In this document: piece by piece, positions 63,183-64,000 of the stretch
Position numbering within the stretch: position 1 is the stretch's first letter
How the letters are laid out: each line of letters opens with the position of its first letter
Made by a program: the position numbers and the translations under genes
DNA from: Pseudomonas anguilliseptica
GTDB lineage: Bacteria; Pseudomonadota; Gammaproteobacteria; Pseudomonadales; Pseudomonadaceae
Assembly (NCBI RefSeq): GCF_900105355.1
Contig: NZ_FNSC01000001.1
Coordinates: 372,001-436,000 of the forward strand
Length of the DNA: 64,000 bases
Reading direction: 5' to 3'
The notes under the pieces: model-generated
Database searches by the model: none
What the model saw: only the letters and a program-made list of their open reading frames with translations
Told to the model about the DNA's origin: nothing

Positions 63183-64000
63183 TTACCCCGCCTGCTGCAT
63201 GATCACCGTCTGCGCCGGCATCGGCGCTGGGAAGCCGCCTTCGCCGAGGGCATCCTTGATCATCTTGTTACTATCGAAATACACCTGCCAGTAATGGTCG
63301 GGGTGGCAATACGGACGCACTGCCAGCACCGGGCCAACCAGATTGAACTCGATAATTTCCACATCCACCGCCGGCTCGCTCAGCACATTGGCGATACCCG
63401 CAATACGTTCCTTGAGCAGCGCCACAGCGGCTTTGTAATCTGCCGCACCGGACAGCTGCGCCTGCAGATCGACCCGGCGAAACGCGTTGTGGCTGAAGTT
63501 CTGGATATTGTCGGAGAAGATCTTGTTGTTACCCACCAGGGTCATCACGTTGTCCGGGGTATTGATCGCGGTGACGAACAGGCCGATCTCGGTGACGGTG
63601 CCGGTAACCCCACCGGCGCTGATAAAGTCACCCACCTTGAACGGCCGCAGCACGATGATAAAACCGCCCGCCGCCAGGTTGGCCAGCAGCCCCGACCAGG
63701 CCATGCCGATGGCCAGACCGACCGCCGCAATTAGCGCCGCCAGGCTGGTGGTCTGCACGCCAAAGTAACCAAGAATACCGATAACCAGAATGATATTAAG
63801 GGTCACCGAGATAAAGTTGCCGACATAGCGCAGCACGATCGGGTCGACCCGCTGCTGGCCCAGGGCCTTCTGCACCATGCCAACGGCAAAGCCGATCAGC
63901 CAGCGGCCGATCACCCAAAAGGCAATTGCCGAGATGATCTTGATGGCAAACACCGCGCCGTACTGCGCGACCAGGTTGTAGAGATCGGCAACTTTCTCGG
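63183..64000 (-). CDS. mscS: Small-conductance mechanosensitive channel, 5' end beyond the window
   Basis: The last 272 codons of an MscS-type channel that opens under membrane tension. Visible parts are TM2/TM3 (FVIGRWLIGFAVG-type segment, then the pore helix AAVGLAIGMAWSGLLANLAAGGFIIVLRPFKVGDFISAGGV), the beta domain, and the C-terminal alpha/beta domain (VRPYCHPDHYWQVYFDSN). Length suggests that only a few residues (about 5-15) are missing at the N-terminus. Confidence 0.92.
   Translation of the reverse strand, partial: EKVADLYNLVAQYGAVFAIKIISAIAFWVIGRWLIGFAVGMVQKALGQQRVDPIVLRYVGNFISVTLNIILVIGILGYFGVQTTSLAALIAAVGLAIGMAWSGLLANLAAGGFIIVLRPFKVGDFISAGGVTGTVTEIGLFVTAINTPDNVMTLVGNNKIFSDNIQNFSHNAFRRVDLQAQLSGAADYKAAVALLKERIAGIANVLSEPAVDVEIIEFNLVGPVLAVRPYCHPDHYWQVYFDSNKMIKDALGEGGFPAPMPAQTVIMQQAG

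Overview
The window is 64 kb of a Pseudomonas chromosome. It carries a bacterial rRNA operon with Ile and Ala spacer tRNAs. Gene content and order match the pseudomonad core closely: purL-mltF-tadA-guaA-guaB-xseA, pssA-ilvC-ilvH-ilvI-mrcB-cbpA-prrF-phu, and desB-desC-desT-ureE-ureF-ureG. The species cannot be fixed from sequence alone. It is not P. aeruginosa, because there is one prrF instead of a tandem pair, tonB-exbB-exbD sits inside the phu operon, and there are IS elements and species-specific palindromes.

Layout. 1-19.7 kb: purine genes (purL cut by the left edge, guaB, guaA), lytic transglycosylase mltF, tadA, a multicopper oxidase, an accessory DUF1326/DUF2182 pair, xseA and an M23 peptidase. 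Three different insertion sequences (IS5, IS630, IS66) all lie in this part. The IS66 copy sits exactly between two truncated genes, an mscS-like channel gene and pqiB, and looks like a rearrangement breakpoint between two blocks that are far apart in P. aeruginosa. 19.7-28.9 kb: pqiA-pqiA-pqiB, then a complete rrn operon on the minus strand fed by four evenly spaced promoters. 28.9-42.5 kb: pssA, ilvC with divergent ilvY, ilvIH behind a candidate attenuator, a DUF4124 protein, yqcC, lpoP, mrcB, and a run of conserved plus-strand genes ending in cbpA. 42.6-51.9 kb: an iron and heme block with the Fur-controlled sRNA PrrF, the operon tonB-phuS-exbB-exbD-phuT-phuU-phuV-phuW, and divergent phuR, whose reading frame is broken near its 3' end. 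52-64 kb: a Rieske protein, a lipase, a methyltransferase, the desaturase system desB-desC with regulator desT, urease accessory genes ureE-ureF-ureG-hupE behind a strong sigma-54 promoter match, a GDPD phosphodiesterase, a 640-bp gene-free stretch with DnaA-box-like sequences, a small ORF with a good ribosome site, a REP pair, a DUF808 protein and the end of an mscS gene.

The most unusual signal is a family of about 141-bp palindromic elements, ERIC-like in design, at 4288-5624 (split by IS5), 52362-52502, a longer relative at 10827-11020 and a fragment at 61153-61169. The complete copies keep three nested stems while the stem sequences change on both arms, which indicates selection on folding. 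In each complete copy the right end supplies the stop codon of the neighbouring minus-strand gene.

Three genes (DUF1326, mscS-like, phuR) each appear to lack exactly one base. This may be real decay or consensus error in the assembly.
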